Below, piece by piece: positions 1 to 7,503 of a stretch of 12,271 nucleotides of DNA. This DNA comes from Flavobacterium sp. GTDB lineage: Bacteria; Bacteroidota; Bacteroidia; Flavobacteriales; Flavobacteriaceae. The stretch covers positions 1-12,271 of the forward strand of contig JADMKR010000234.1 of NCBI GenBank assembly GCA_015478765.1, given 5' to 3'. The notes below the pieces were generated by a model. The model searched no databases, was not told the origin of the DNA, and saw only the letters and a program-made list of their open reading frames with translations. Position 1 is the stretch's first letter. Each line of letters begins with the position of its first letter. The position numbers and the translations under genes are program-made.

Positions 1-15
1 GGAGAAGCTTTTTTG
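1..15. terminator. Possible half of a terminator hairpin cut by the window edge
   Basis: The first eight bases (GGAGAAGC) are followed by six T residues, which looks like the right arm and T-tract of an intrinsic terminator whose left arm lies outside the window. It sits 26 bp beyond the stop codon of the giant surface-protein gene. If the hairpin is symmetric, it would end that transcript and any gene converging from the left. Only half is visible, so this is an inference. Confidence 0.3.
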
Positions 16-40
16 CATTTTGGGCAGAACGAATGTAAGA

Positions 41-3000
41 TTATGGGATGAGAATTTTTGTACTGTATGTACTGTCATCGGTGCTGACCGTGGTAATGTA
101 GGTGCCGGTTGTCAAATTGTTGACAGGGATCCGAATATGAGTTTGATCGCCTTCCTTAACATCAAACGACATTATGTGCTGACCCAGGATATTGTATAGG
201 TCGACTTTTCGGACTTGAACATCCTGCAACAGATTCATTATGTTAAGCGTCATATCCTTGTCGCTATAGGCGATCGATATATTTTTACTTAACTCCTTGG
301 TATCGATATTCAGCAGTGATTCGGTGAATCTTAATGAGAATCGTGTGTAGGTACCTGCCGGTAATGTCATACTGAAAGGATTGTTTTTGATGTTGTGATA
401 TTCGTCGGTTTGGGCATCGTGAATATACACCTGTTGGTTTTCATCAAAATTTTCCAGTCCGTCGAGTGCCACTTTAATACTGCCCTGAATATGCGTTTTA
501 ATTTCAAGCGGATAGATATTATTCGAATTGAAGTAACCATCGCCTTGAATGTTGAGCTTGGATTCGCCCACTTTGAAATACATGTCTGAAGGCTGATTGT
601 CAATATGGATTGCATCATACCCCGGGTCAATTCCCGGTGAAGCATTATCGTCCATAAAGCCCAGTAGCAATTGTCGGTGATAATTGTTTGGCGAAATATA
701 GGCCAGTCTTACCCGGGCAAATGTATCGGTTTCATATTCATCTTCAAAGTTATTGAACGGTGTTGCTGCAGCCAAAGCAGATGATCGGAACATGGCATTT
801 GAATCCACATGATCTTCTTTTATAAAAGCACGTTGGTTGTTGTTGAACCTTAGTTGTCCGCCAGTGGCGCTGCCGGTCATGAAGAAGCCCTGGCCAACCG
901 GAAGGAAGCGTCCCGGAATTCGCGAACTGGATCCTAGACCACTTACATCTGCCGGAGATACCGGTGCGGTTCCTCCTACCAATGTTCGTGTCGCATAACC
1001 ACCCTGATAATTGGCCAGTACGTGTGTGTTATTTGTCGTATAATGTTCCCAGATATAGATTGTTCCTGTTGTCGAGGTCAGGTTGTCTGTTAAAAATTCG
1101 TTGGCGTCAAGCGCAGATGGATATGGATTACCGGACAGGTTCAAATTGTTGGCTGCAATCGGGATTTCAATTAATCCGTTATTGGGTTTTCCAACAAAAG
1201 TATAGTTTTGGCTTTCCGAAGGCGCGCTGCTTCCTTTAAGCGTGAATCCTTCGCCCGGAAGTAGCGTACCATTGGGTCCTACCGATGTCCAGTTTGCATA
1301 ATCATTGCCGACATTCTGAAATTTGAATATCCAATATGAGCTTAACGTAATGGGTGAACCTGCAATTGAATTCAGCGCATTGGTCCACTGGATATTTTGG
1401 ATATTGTCAGGATCGGTCCCATCGCGTAGCGTTCCGGCAATGGTGAACGCATTGTTATTGCTTGTGGTGCTGAGTCCGCCTACCGGTGAACCCCAATAAT
1501 TGTAATTAAACTTGTTTGTGGTACCTTGCTGATCGCGCTCTAATGCGCCGCTACTGGTAGGGTCAAGTTGACTGTTTGATGTTTGCACCAATTGAGCTTT
1601 GTCTTTCAAATCGACATTGCCATCCATTTTAAGATACCATGTATTGCGCAGCACATTATCATCGATCAAATTAACCTGCACGCCCGGATCTATGATCAAT
1701 CCCAAATCTGTTTGATTGAAATTGAAATCAATGTCATGCTGAATGTGTACAATCGACCAATCGTATGTCATTGCATCGGTGCCTTCCACAAAGTTATTTT
1801 GGCTAACTGCCTGATCGATTGAGCCTGGCAATGTTGTTACGAATGGCATTGGGGCTAATTGATAGCGTATGTTTTTTACGTTGAAAATGCGGAAGTAAGA
1901 TGGATTTACTCCTAAATCGATAGCTGCGGAAGCATAATTATCGATAACGTCATTTTTGTAAACGTCCATTCTGAAACAGCCAAGCAGCGATGACCAGGTG
2001 GATGCTTCAATATCGCGCGGGATTATTTCCCCCCGAATAGCGCCGCCATTTTCCCGGATTTCCTGGTACACCATTTTCTGCAGTTGATCATTTGTTAAAG
2101 CGATACCGAAAATACGGGCTTCATCTATATCACCTTTAAAAAATTCAGTTAAGCTGAGTGCATTCTTACCGATAGTAAAAGGCGTGGTGCTACTGTTGAG
2201 CGTTCCTGCAAGTGTACCGGCATTGGAAAAGGCAACTTGCTCGCCATTGACAAATAATTTAAGTTTCTCGCTGGCATCCGATCCGTCAAAAGTTGCAGCA
2301 ACGTGGTACCAACGATCGGTTGTCAATGATACCGCGCTTGAAATAGTTTGATTCTTGGCGGTTGCCGAAATGGTTCCGCTGGCGTCTATACGTATTAAGA
2401 AATTATCTTGTCCCAAAACAACGCCATCGGCCGTATAAGGATTGGTGAGTTTTATCCATCCCATAATGGTCGCACCTGGGAGGTTGCTCATCAGTTGGGG
2501 ACCTTCGGCATAATCGTTTCGGCCATCTAAATTCAGGAATAGTTTCCGGTCAAGATCCCGTGGCGATCCCATGAAGGAAGTATGCGTATCGAAGTTATCG
2601 AAGATTCCGTCGCGGTCGAAGTCATCGGTGCCAATAATTTCACCAATACCGTAAATGTCGAATTCTTCGTAGAGGGTTCCGGTGATGTCATAAACTCCGT
2701 CAAAATCAGAATCGGTGTTGCGGTAATCCGGAATATCGTATCCGGAAGTATCCTGCGCATAAGGGCGCACAGCCGTTCCGGGACCGACAAACGTGTCCCA
2801 AACATCCAGGAATCCGTCGTCATCAGAATCCGGACCTTCGCCAACTCCGTCACCGTTTATGTCGCCATCGCCGTTTAACAGACCGGCTTCATCGACATCA
2901 AATAAACTGTCGTTGTCACTGTCAAGGTCGAGATAGTCGGGAATACCATCGTAATCGGAATCTGGAATAAAGTATCCTCCATTTGATCGTAATTCGTCGA

Positions 3001-6000
3001 TTTCATCATGCAAACCGTTTCGGTTCTCATCCCTCCATACGGTTTCGTCCATGTCCATTACGCCGCGGCCATTGCTTAAATGTTTGAAGCCGCCCTCTTC
3101 GATATCCGGAATTCCGTCATTATCGGAATCCAAATCAAATAGGTTTGAAACCCCGTCTAGATCATAGTCGCAATAGTCCTGACGGATGGTTATATCGTCC
3201 AGGGCAAGGTCATTTCCATTACCTCCTGTAGCGTTGTTGATGAATCGGATTAAAAATGAAGTGACATTACCCAGATTAACACTGGTTGTAAATTCGCGCC
3301 ATTGCGACAATGCGCAGCTGTTATCGCCGGTAGAAGTGCCGCAACGGCCAATATTTCCGGTGTTGAATGTTGAAACCACGACATCATTTTCAAGATCGAT
3401 GAATTCTACCGTGATATTTGGCAGGATGGTGCCGGGATAATGTGATTGGCTCATGATGTTCATGGCCCAGAAAGAGTAGGTCAAAGGAACATTGGGCATG
3501 ATTCCGCTGATGGTAGTTTCGTAGAAAACCTGCGGTGTATAGGATGCGTTGAATATTGCCATTCTACCTGCCACATCGCCGGGAGTATGGTCGCTTTGCC
3601 GAGTCCAGTTTGTCGTCGACCAAGTTGAGATGTTTGTGGGATCTCCCGCAGGGCCGCTAATACTATAGTTTACGGTATATTCACCGTCATTCACACTCCA
3701 GTCGCTTTGATCGGGGCATGCGGTTGTGTTGGTGCCCACAATTCCGTCTTCGTAGCAATAAGAAGTCATTGCGCCGGGTATATTTATACTGATTTTCCCA
3801 CGGGTAGTACCTGCACCGAATGTCTCGTTGAGGTAAAGGTGTCCCGCTGTTTGGGATATTGGAGATCCTATGCAGTTTGCCTGTTCGTCAATATCCAGGA
3901 TACCGTCATTATCGTCATCAATATCGATATTATCGCTAATGTCGTCACCGTCGGTATCGGGATAGGTCCTGACGGCGAGGCCGGTGATGGCAAAATCGAA
4001 TGGATCTTCGTTTTGATCGTCGTTAATAATAGTTAAGACGGCATTTTTGACACCAACGGTCGTTGGGGCAAAGTTTACAACAAATTGCGTTGTGTTGTTG
4101 ACCCATACGATGTTCGCAGGAGGTGTAATAACAGAAAAACTTGCCGCGTCTGGTCCGCTAAAAATAATTTCATTAACATTGAGGACAGTTGCACCGGTGT
4201 TTCGGATTGTATAAGTAACCTGCGTGGATCCGTTATCGATTGAAACTGTTCCGAAGTCAGTGTTATCGAGTGGTCCGGGCGTCATGTCGCCATCGGCAAT
4301 ATTTATCCCGTTCCCCGTGACACTGATTTCAGGATTTGAACCAGTACCGTTTATGGTAAAGAGATAGGGATTTTTGTTCGATGTATTATTATAAACTCGC
4401 ACATTAGTTGTTCGGTTTCCAAGCGCGCTAGGATCGAATTGAATGGTGAACGTGGTAGTTCCGCCAACCGGAACGATGGCGGCCGGTGGTGAAATAAGCG
4501 TAAAATCACCACCCATAGTTACGGAGGTAATTGATAGAGGCTGTGTAGATGTATTCGGATTTTCAATTGTAAAAGTTCTGGTACGTAGTCCGCCTGTGAT
4601 ATGGGCGCCGCCAAAATTTGTCCAATCGGTTAACGTTGGAGCAGTATCGCCGCTAACTATCAAAGTATTGTTGCCGTATATATTAACATCAGGTGCTGCG
4701 CCAATACCTACAACCGTAAAAGTATACGGGTTTTCATCGCCATCACTATTGTCGATTGAAATCACAGCCGTACGAACGCCTCCAGCGATTGGTGTAAATG
4801 TTATTTGGAAAGTGGTTGATCCATTAATAGGGACTGATGCCGCGGGAACTGCGGTAACGGTGAATTCTGATGCGTTTGCGCCAGTGATCGTTAGGGGTCC
4901 AACAGATAGAGGTGTAGTTGATGAGGCAGCATTTTCAATGACAAACAAATGTGCCTGTGTGCCCAGTCCGCTCGCCACGGTTCCGAAATCGGTAAAATCG
5001 ATGGTGCTTGGGGTATTATCTCCATTTACAATAACAAGTGAATTGCCTCTTACTGTAATTTCACTGTCTGTTCCTGTTCCTCTTAGTGCAAAATTATATG
5101 GGTTTTCGTCTATGTCACTATTTGCAATAGAAATAGTAGCAGTACGCACCCCGATTGCATTAGGGTTAAAAGAAATGGAAAAATTTGTAGATCCACCGCC
5201 GGGAATAGTTGCTGCTGGTGCGGATGTAATTGTGAAGTTTGTAGGATTAGCGCCTCCGACGGTGATGGCACCGATTGTAAGCGCGAGGTTTCCAGTATTC
5301 TGAATAGTATACGTCCGGGTTATGATACCTGTATTGATATCGGCCACTCCAAAATCGGTGAAGTCTGCAAGAGATGGTGTTGTGTCGCCATCCGTGATAC
5401 TATTACTGTTTCCCACGATGTTTATTTCACTGAAATTTTCAGTAATTATAATCTGTCCATCCGCACCCTGGCCGCCTAATCGGGAACCGCTCCCCCCTTG
5501 TTTTCGGGTCCCCCCGCCGCCGCCGCCAGGATTTAACCCTGGATAACCGTTGCCATTAGTGCCACGGCCATTTGCGCCGTCTCCGCCACCCGTAGGTGCA
5601 TTCCCGCCGTTGGTGCCGGAAGCATTAGTCCCGTTGGCTGATGTCCCCGCCGAGGATCCGCCACCGCCGCCTGTATTACCGCTTATGTTGCCACCCTTTC
5701 CTCCTGCGTAGCGCACAGTTCCAACCGATGCCATAGCGGAACCTCCCGATGCACCCGTAGTGACATTATTAGCAGAGCTATTTCCACCTTTAGCCATAAC
5801 TGTTGTGGCATTTCCAAAATAAGAATCGCCGCCCGGGCTAAACGTGCTGCTTCCTGCGCCCACTCTGACCGAGTAGGTGTTTCCGGGTGTTACCGCAAGC
5901 GTGCTGCGCGCGTAAGCGCCACCGCCACCACCTCCCGTGGCTCCGTTGGACGATCTGTTCCCGCCGCTTCCACCGCCGCCCCAAGCCTCAACGGTAACAG

Positions 6001-6133
6001 AAGTTACTCCGACCGGAACGGTGTAGGTAAAGGTACCCGCATTAGTATACGTTTGTGAAAAGCCCATACTCGAGCCTAAAACTGCAATAAGGAAGAAAAT
6101 CAAATTTTGCGAACACAGAGTAATTTTTCCCAT
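41..6133 (-). CDS. Giant modular secreted surface protein with T9SS type A sorting domain
   Basis: A 2030-residue exported protein, roughly 210 kDa. Residues 1-27 form a signal peptide (hydrophobic core FFLIAVLG, ending GFSQ). Residues 28-232 are a glycine-rich domain opening with a TYTVPxGVTSVTVEAWGGGG motif. Four choice-of-anchor-D/Ig-like repeats of about 120 residues begin at 236, 358, 482 and 602. An acidic thrombospondin type 3-like stretch starts at 726, followed by a jelly-roll-like module (about 755-985, ending NDLALDDITI) and a second acidic stretch (987-1180). A LamG/concanavalin A-like domain spans about 1198-1356. Residues 1400-1945 are a beta-rich region with the flavobacterial motifs FNYNYWGSPVG (near 1547) and NLSGNPYPSALDA. 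Residues 1940-2030 match a T9SS type A sorting domain (VDLYNILGQ, then TGTYITTV). It is therefore probably exported by T9SS and attached to the cell surface or released, with a likely adhesive or glycan-binding role. No catalytic domain is recognised. The frame is intact, and the ATG at 6133 directly precedes the signal peptide. Confidence 0.93.
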   Translation of the reverse strand: MGKITLCSQNLIFFLIAVLGSSMGFSQTYTNAGTFTYTVPVGVTSVTVEAWGGGGSGGNRSSNGATGGGGGGAYARSTLAVTPGNTYSVRVGAGSSTFSPGGDSYFGNATTVMAKGGNSSANNVTTGASGGSAMASVGTVRYAGGKGGNISGNTGGGGGSSAGTSANGTNASGTNGGNAPTGGGDGANGRGTNGNGYPGLNPGGGGGGTRKQGGSGSRLGGQGADGQIIITENFSEINIVGNSNSITDGDTTPSLADFTDFGVADINTGIITRTYTIQNTGNLALTIGAITVGGANPTNFTITSAPAATIPGGGSTNFSISFNPNAIGVRTATISIANSDIDENPYNFALRGTGTDSEITVRGNSLVIVNGDNTPSTIDFTDFGTVASGLGTQAHLFVIENAASSTTPLSVGPLTITGANASEFTVTAVPAASVPINGSTTFQITFTPIAGGVRTAVISIDNSDGDENPYTFTVVGIGAAPDVNIYGNNTLIVSGDTAPTLTDWTNFGGAHITGGLRTRTFTIENPNTSTQPLSITSVTMGGDFTLISPPAAIVPVGGTTTFTIQFDPSALGNRTTNVRVYNNTSNKNPYLFTINGTGSNPEISVTGNGINIADGDMTPGPLDNTDFGTVSIDNGSTQVTYTIRNTGATVLNVNEIIFSGPDAASFSVITPPANIVWVNNTTQFVVNFAPTTVGVKNAVLTIINDDQNEDPFDFAITGLAVRTYPDTDGDDISDNIDIDDDNDGILDIDEQANCIGSPISQTAGHLYLNETFGAGTTRGKISINIPGAMTSYCYEDGIVGTNTTACPDQSDWSVNDGEYTVNYSISGPAGDPTNISTWSTTNWTRQSDHTPGDVAGRMAIFNASYTPQVFYETTISGIMPNVPLTYSFWAMNIMSQSHYPGTILPNITVEFIDLENDVVVSTFNTGNIGRCGTSTGDNSCALSQWREFTTSVNLGNVTSFLIRFINNATGGNGNDLALDDITIRQDYCDYDLDGVSNLFDLDSDNDGIPDIEEGGFKHLSNGRGVMDMDETVWRDENRNGLHDEIDELRSNGGYFIPDSDYDGIPDYLDLDSDNDSLFDVDEAGLLNGDGDINGDGVGEGPDSDDDGFLDVWDTFVGPGTAVRPYAQDTSGYDIPDYRNTDSDFDGVYDITGTLYEEFDIYGIGEIIGTDDFDRDGIFDNFDTHTSFMGSPRDLDRKLFLNLDGRNDYAEGPQLMSNLPGATIMGWIKLTNPYTADGVVLGQDNFLIRIDASGTISATAKNQTISSAVSLTTDRWYHVAATFDGSDASEKLKLFVNGEQVAFSNAGTLAGTLNSSTTPFTIGKNALSLTEFFKGDIDEARIFGIALTNDQLQKMVYQEIRENGGAIRGEIIPRDIEASTWSSLLGCFRMDVYKNDVIDNYASAAIDLGVNPSYFRIFNVKNIRYQLAPMPFVTTLPGSIDQAVSQNNFVEGTDAMTYDWSIVHIQHDIDFNFNQTDLGLIIDPGVQVNLIDDNVLRNTWYLKMDGNVDLKDKAQLVQTSNSQLDPTSSGALERDQQGTTNKFNYNYWGSPVGGLSTTSNNNAFTIAGTLRDGTDPDNIQNIQWTNALNSIAGSPITLSSYWIFKFQNVGNDYANWTSVGPNGTLLPGEGFTLKGSSAPSESQNYTFVGKPNNGLIEIPIAANNLNLSGNPYPSALDANEFLTDNLTSTTGTIYIWEHYTTNNTHVLANYQGGYATRTLVGGTAPVSPADVSGLGSSSRIPGRFLPVGQGFFMTGSATGGQLRFNNNQRAFIKEDHVDSNAMFRSSALAAATPFNNFEDEYETDTFARVRLAYISPNNYHRQLLLGFMDDNASPGIDPGYDAIHIDNQPSDMYFKVGESKLNIQGDGYFNSNNIYPLEIKTHIQGSIKVALDGLENFDENQQVYIHDAQTDEYHNIKNNPFSMTLPAGTYTRFSLRFTESLLNIDTKELSKNISIAYSDKDMTLNIMNLLQDVQVRKVDLYNILGQHIMSFDVKEGDQTHIRIPVNNLTTGTYITTVSTDDSTYSTKILIP
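2590..3180 (-). other. Acidic calcium-binding (thrombospondin type 3-like) stretch in the giant protein
   Basis: This segment encodes about residues 987-1180, dense in D-x-D-x-D-G-x-x-D motifs, for example DSDNDGIPDIEE, DSDYDGIPDYLD, DGDINGDGVGEG and DSDDDGFLD. A shorter block of the same kind lies at 726-752 (bases 3880-3958). In this family such loops bind calcium and form rigid spacers. Here they flank the jelly-roll-like module on both sides and precede the LamG domain. Calcium binding is inferred from motif spacing only. Confidence 0.8.
3965..5428 (-). repeat. Four tandem choice-of-anchor-D/Ig-like repeat units
   Basis: Inside the giant gene, four in-frame units begin at bases 5428, 5062, 4690 and 4330 (residues 236, 358, 482 and 602) and are 120-124 residues long. 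Each opens with a core like E-I-x-V-x-G-N, then G-D-x-T-P near residue 15 and T-D-F-G near residue 25. Later come a T-x-x-I-x-N strand, a P-P-A or V-P-A turn, F-x-P, and an N-P-Y-x-F or D-P-F-x-F strand. These are typical of the choice-of-anchor-D (HYDIN/ASPM-like Ig) folds seen in large Bacteroidota surface proteins. The units have clearly diverged, so duplication is not recent. Confidence 0.85.
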
Positions 6134-6262
6134 AAACTTCTTATTATGTTATCTGATATAGAACAGCGTCTTATCTATTTATATTTAAAGTACTAGTAGT
6201 GAGTATCTAATTATTCCTATATTGACGTGCTGCTTAAAGCGATTTTAACAATTAAACATGAT

Positions 6263-6270
6263 CAAAAATA
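6263..6270 (-). promoter_or_regulatory. Candidate -7 promoter element for the giant surface-protein gene
   Basis: On the minus strand the octamer reads TATTTTTG, an exact fit to the Bacteroidota -7 consensus TAnnTTTG. At the expected 19-bp distance upstream the triplet is TTT rather than TTG, so the -33 element is imperfect. It would give an untranslated leader of about 120 nt. In such AT-rich sequence a chance match is quite possible. Confidence 0.35.
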
Positions 6271-6301
6271 ATTTTTAATTCCAACTAAAAAAATTTTTTA
6301 T

Positions 6302-6340
6302 TCGATAAAATGCATAAAAAGTCGATAAAGTGCAAAAATT
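6302..6340. repeat. Two tandem copies of a 20-bp direct repeat
   Basis: TCGATAAAATGCATAAAAAG at 6302-6321 is followed immediately by a near-copy at 6322-6340 (TCGATAAAGTGCAAAAATT). The copies share TCGATAAA and TGCA in register. They lie about 170 bp upstream of the giant gene's start codon and just upstream of its candidate promoter. Two-turn spacing would suit a protein binding twice on one DNA face, but no regulator family can be named. Confidence 0.5.
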
Positions 6341-6461
6341 AACGTTTTCTTGTAGGTGCAATCTTATAACTTCGAGAAATTTCGTATTTGATCTTCATTT
6401 TTTCAGGAAGTTATGAACGAAAATTTGTTAATAAACTGGCGTAATCTTAATGTATCGTCAC

Positions 6462-6490
6462 AAAAAGCTTACGAAAAAGTAGCTTTTTCG
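6462..6490. repeat. Inverted repeat with two competing left arms
   Basis: A perfect 8-bp inverted repeat (CGAAAAAG / CTTTTTCG, loop TAG) occupies 6472-6490. A second left arm, AAAAAGCT at 6462-6469, can instead pair with AGCTTTTT at 6481-6488. The two hairpins are mutually exclusive. On the minus strand the structure lies about 250 bp beyond the 112-residue protein gene. It could be a weak terminator, though no free T-tract follows the stem. Confidence 0.45.
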
Positions 6491-6739
6491 ATACGCACAA
6501 ATTGGTAATTGGCTGCATTTTGGCTCATGAGAACGGTTTATGAAGCGACTTACTGTCATCATTCAAATCCATGAAAATGCATCACATTGACTTCGTTATT
6601 TAACCGGCTTTAAACTTCAGTAAATGAAAACTGTCCGCCTGTTTTTAATATACGCTTTGTTCAGCAGCAAAAATTTGCATTTGCTCAGAGTTGAAAGTTT
6701 TATGGCCAAATGAAAAGATCAAAATCTACGGTCAATAGC

Positions 6740-7078
6740 TCAATTACCTTTAATGCCGATTTTGGATTCAGTTAATTCGGTAGTGCAAATATTAAAGTCC
6801 AGAATTGAATGTCGTGCTCGAAATTGAATGAAACACGAATCAAGTTTATTTCCAGTTCCTATGTTTTTCCCGTTTTCGTATAGGTAGTACGTTGAATAAC
6901 GGGGCCCCGCGAAACCGATGCAGCTTTTATCTATTATCTCGTAAGTTCTGACTGCCGCCATAGTTCTGACTTCGCATTCTTCCCCCATAGCTTTTAGGAA
7001 ATTGGTCAGAAGAAAATAACCCACAATAGCAATCAATGCAAGAAATGAAACAACAACAATCAAAGTTCTTTTGCTCAT
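6740..7078 (-). CDS. Small membrane-anchored protein with four extracytoplasmic cysteines, function unknown
   Basis: A 112-residue protein whose N-terminus is one strong hydrophobic segment (residues 5-28, after MSKR). It is either an uncleaved membrane anchor or a signal peptide. The rest, probably outside the cytoplasm, has cysteines at 35, 53, 82 and 98, enough for two disulfides. The pattern I-I-D-K-S-C-I-G-F-A-G-P-R-Y, followed by a Y-L-Y-E-N-G-K strand and L-D-S-C-x-I-x-F, resembles small uncharacterised proteins I recall from Flavobacteriaceae. No function is known to me. It sits alone on the minus strand between the tRNA terminator and the AT-rich gap. No strong promoter is visible; a near-consensus TATCTTTC lies on the minus strand at 7158-7165. 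The ATG at 7078 is chosen because it immediately precedes the hydrophobic segment. Confidence 0.82.
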   Translation of the reverse strand: MSKRTLIVVVSFLALIAIVGYFLLTNFLKAMGEECEVRTMAAVRTYEIIDKSCIGFAGPRYSTYYLYENGKNIGTGNKLDSCFIQFRARHSILDFNICTTELTESKIGIKGN

Positions 7079-7230
7079 AATGTAATTTGCAAATCGGCAA
7101 TATTAAATTCCCGTCTGTATTTTGGATTAACCTTGGACACTTTAAATTCAACAACCTGAAAGATATAAAAAATCAGGATGCATCAGCGGCTGTATAGTTG
7201 GTGCGTATTTTTTAAGCTGGATATAGGCAT

Positions 7231-7260
7231 AAAAAAACGGCTTAGTTTTGACTAGCCGTT
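7231..7260 (-). terminator. Intrinsic terminator of the tRNA-Met gene
   Basis: On the minus strand an AACGGCTAGT arm pairs with ACT-A-AGCCGTT (one bulged A) around a CAAA loop, followed by a run of T residues. It begins about 19 bp past the tRNA 3' end, as expected for a single-gene tRNA transcript. Confidence 0.85.
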
Positions 7261-7278
7261 AGTTTCAAAATTTAATTG

Positions 7279-7352
7279 TAGCGAGAGGGAGATTTGAACT
7301 CCCGACCTCAGGGTTATGAATCCTGCGCTCTAACCGACTGAGCTACCTCGCC
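7279..7352 (-). tRNA. tRNA-Met (anticodon CAT), elongator type
   Basis: A full 74-nt cloverleaf. The acceptor stem is GGCGAGG/TCTCGCT with discriminator A. The D-arm is GCTC...GAGC with loop AGTCGGTTA. The anticodon loop is TTCATAA, with CAT complementary to 7316-7318. The T-arm is GGGAG-TTCAAAT-CTCCC. CCA is not encoded. It lacks the initiator hallmarks: pair 1-72 is G-U instead of the C-A mismatch, and the anticodon stem does not end in three G-C pairs. It is thus the elongator Met tRNA, not the substrate of the nearby formyltransferase. A tRNA-Ile read through lysidine-modified CAT is the alternative, but the D-arm and anticodon arm resemble elongator Met tRNAs more. Pair 31-39 is an A-C mismatch. 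Confidence 0.93.
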
Positions 7353-7385
7353 AAGAATAAGATATTGCGCTCGGTTACGCGGCTG

Positions 7386-7415
7386 CAAATATAAAACTAA
7401 AAACAAAGGCTGCAA
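7386..7415 (-). promoter_or_regulatory. Promoter of the tRNA-Met gene
   Basis: On the minus strand, TTG (7415-7413) is followed after exactly 19 bp by TATATTTG (7393-7386). This matches the Bacteroidota -33 TTG and -7 TAnnTTTG elements. Initiation about 7 bp downstream would leave a leader of roughly 25-30 nt before the tRNA 5' end. Confidence 0.75.
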
Positions 7416-7452
7416 AGAATATATTCAGAAAAAAAAATAATTTTGAAAAGAG

Positions 7453-7482
7453 GTGCAATCTGACTTTAATTATATATATTTC
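7453..7482 (+). promoter_or_regulatory. Weak promoter candidate for the START-like gene
   Basis: TATATTTC at 7475-7482 differs from TAnnTTTG at one position. GTG at 7453-7455, 19 bp upstream, differs from TTG at one position. The spacing matches the tRNA and HU promoters. If real, transcription starts near 7489, which supports the ATG at 7504 and excludes the in-frame GTG at 7453. Confidence 0.35.
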
Positions 7483-7503
7483 CGAAAAATTATCAGAAAC
7501 AAA

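Larger units (their letters stand above)
6134..6739. other. 606-bp AT-rich non-coding gap
   Basis: No convincing gene is present. It holds a weak promoter candidate for the giant gene, a two-copy 20-bp direct repeat (6302-6340) and an inverted repeat (6462-6490). There are two small plus-strand open frames, 31 codons at 6413-6508 and 29 codons at 6624-6713. The second starts like a signal peptide (MKTVRLFLIYALF) but ends soon after. Neither frame has a good promoter or any recognised homology, so they are not called as genes. The gap must contain the 5' leader of the giant gene and the 3' end of the transcript from the 112-residue protein gene. Confidence 0.7.

Noticed and set aside
4443..5303. 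A 286-codon open frame on the plus strand inside the giant gene
   Set aside because: It lies antisense to the choice-of-anchor-D repeats and is rich in V, P, S and T only because it is the complement of Gly/Thr/Ile-rich codons. It has no domain-like pattern, promoter or plausible start.
6413..6508. A 31-codon frame on the plus strand
   Set aside because: There is no promoter, no recognised homology, and it spans the 6462-6490 inverted repeat. It is likely to be chance.
6624..6713. A 29-codon frame starting like a signal peptide (MKTVRLFLIYALF)
   Set aside because: It stops soon after the hydrophobic segment, with no promoter and no downstream continuation. It may be a remnant or chance, so it is not called a gene.
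1..7278. Genomic island inserted at the tRNA-Met 3' end
   Set aside because: No integrase, transposase or second copy of the tRNA 3' end was found in this interval.
7453..7503. An in-frame GTG giving a 147-residue START-like protein
   Set aside because: The 17 added residues precede the fold, and they cover the likely promoter. The ATG at 7504 fits family length and leader better.
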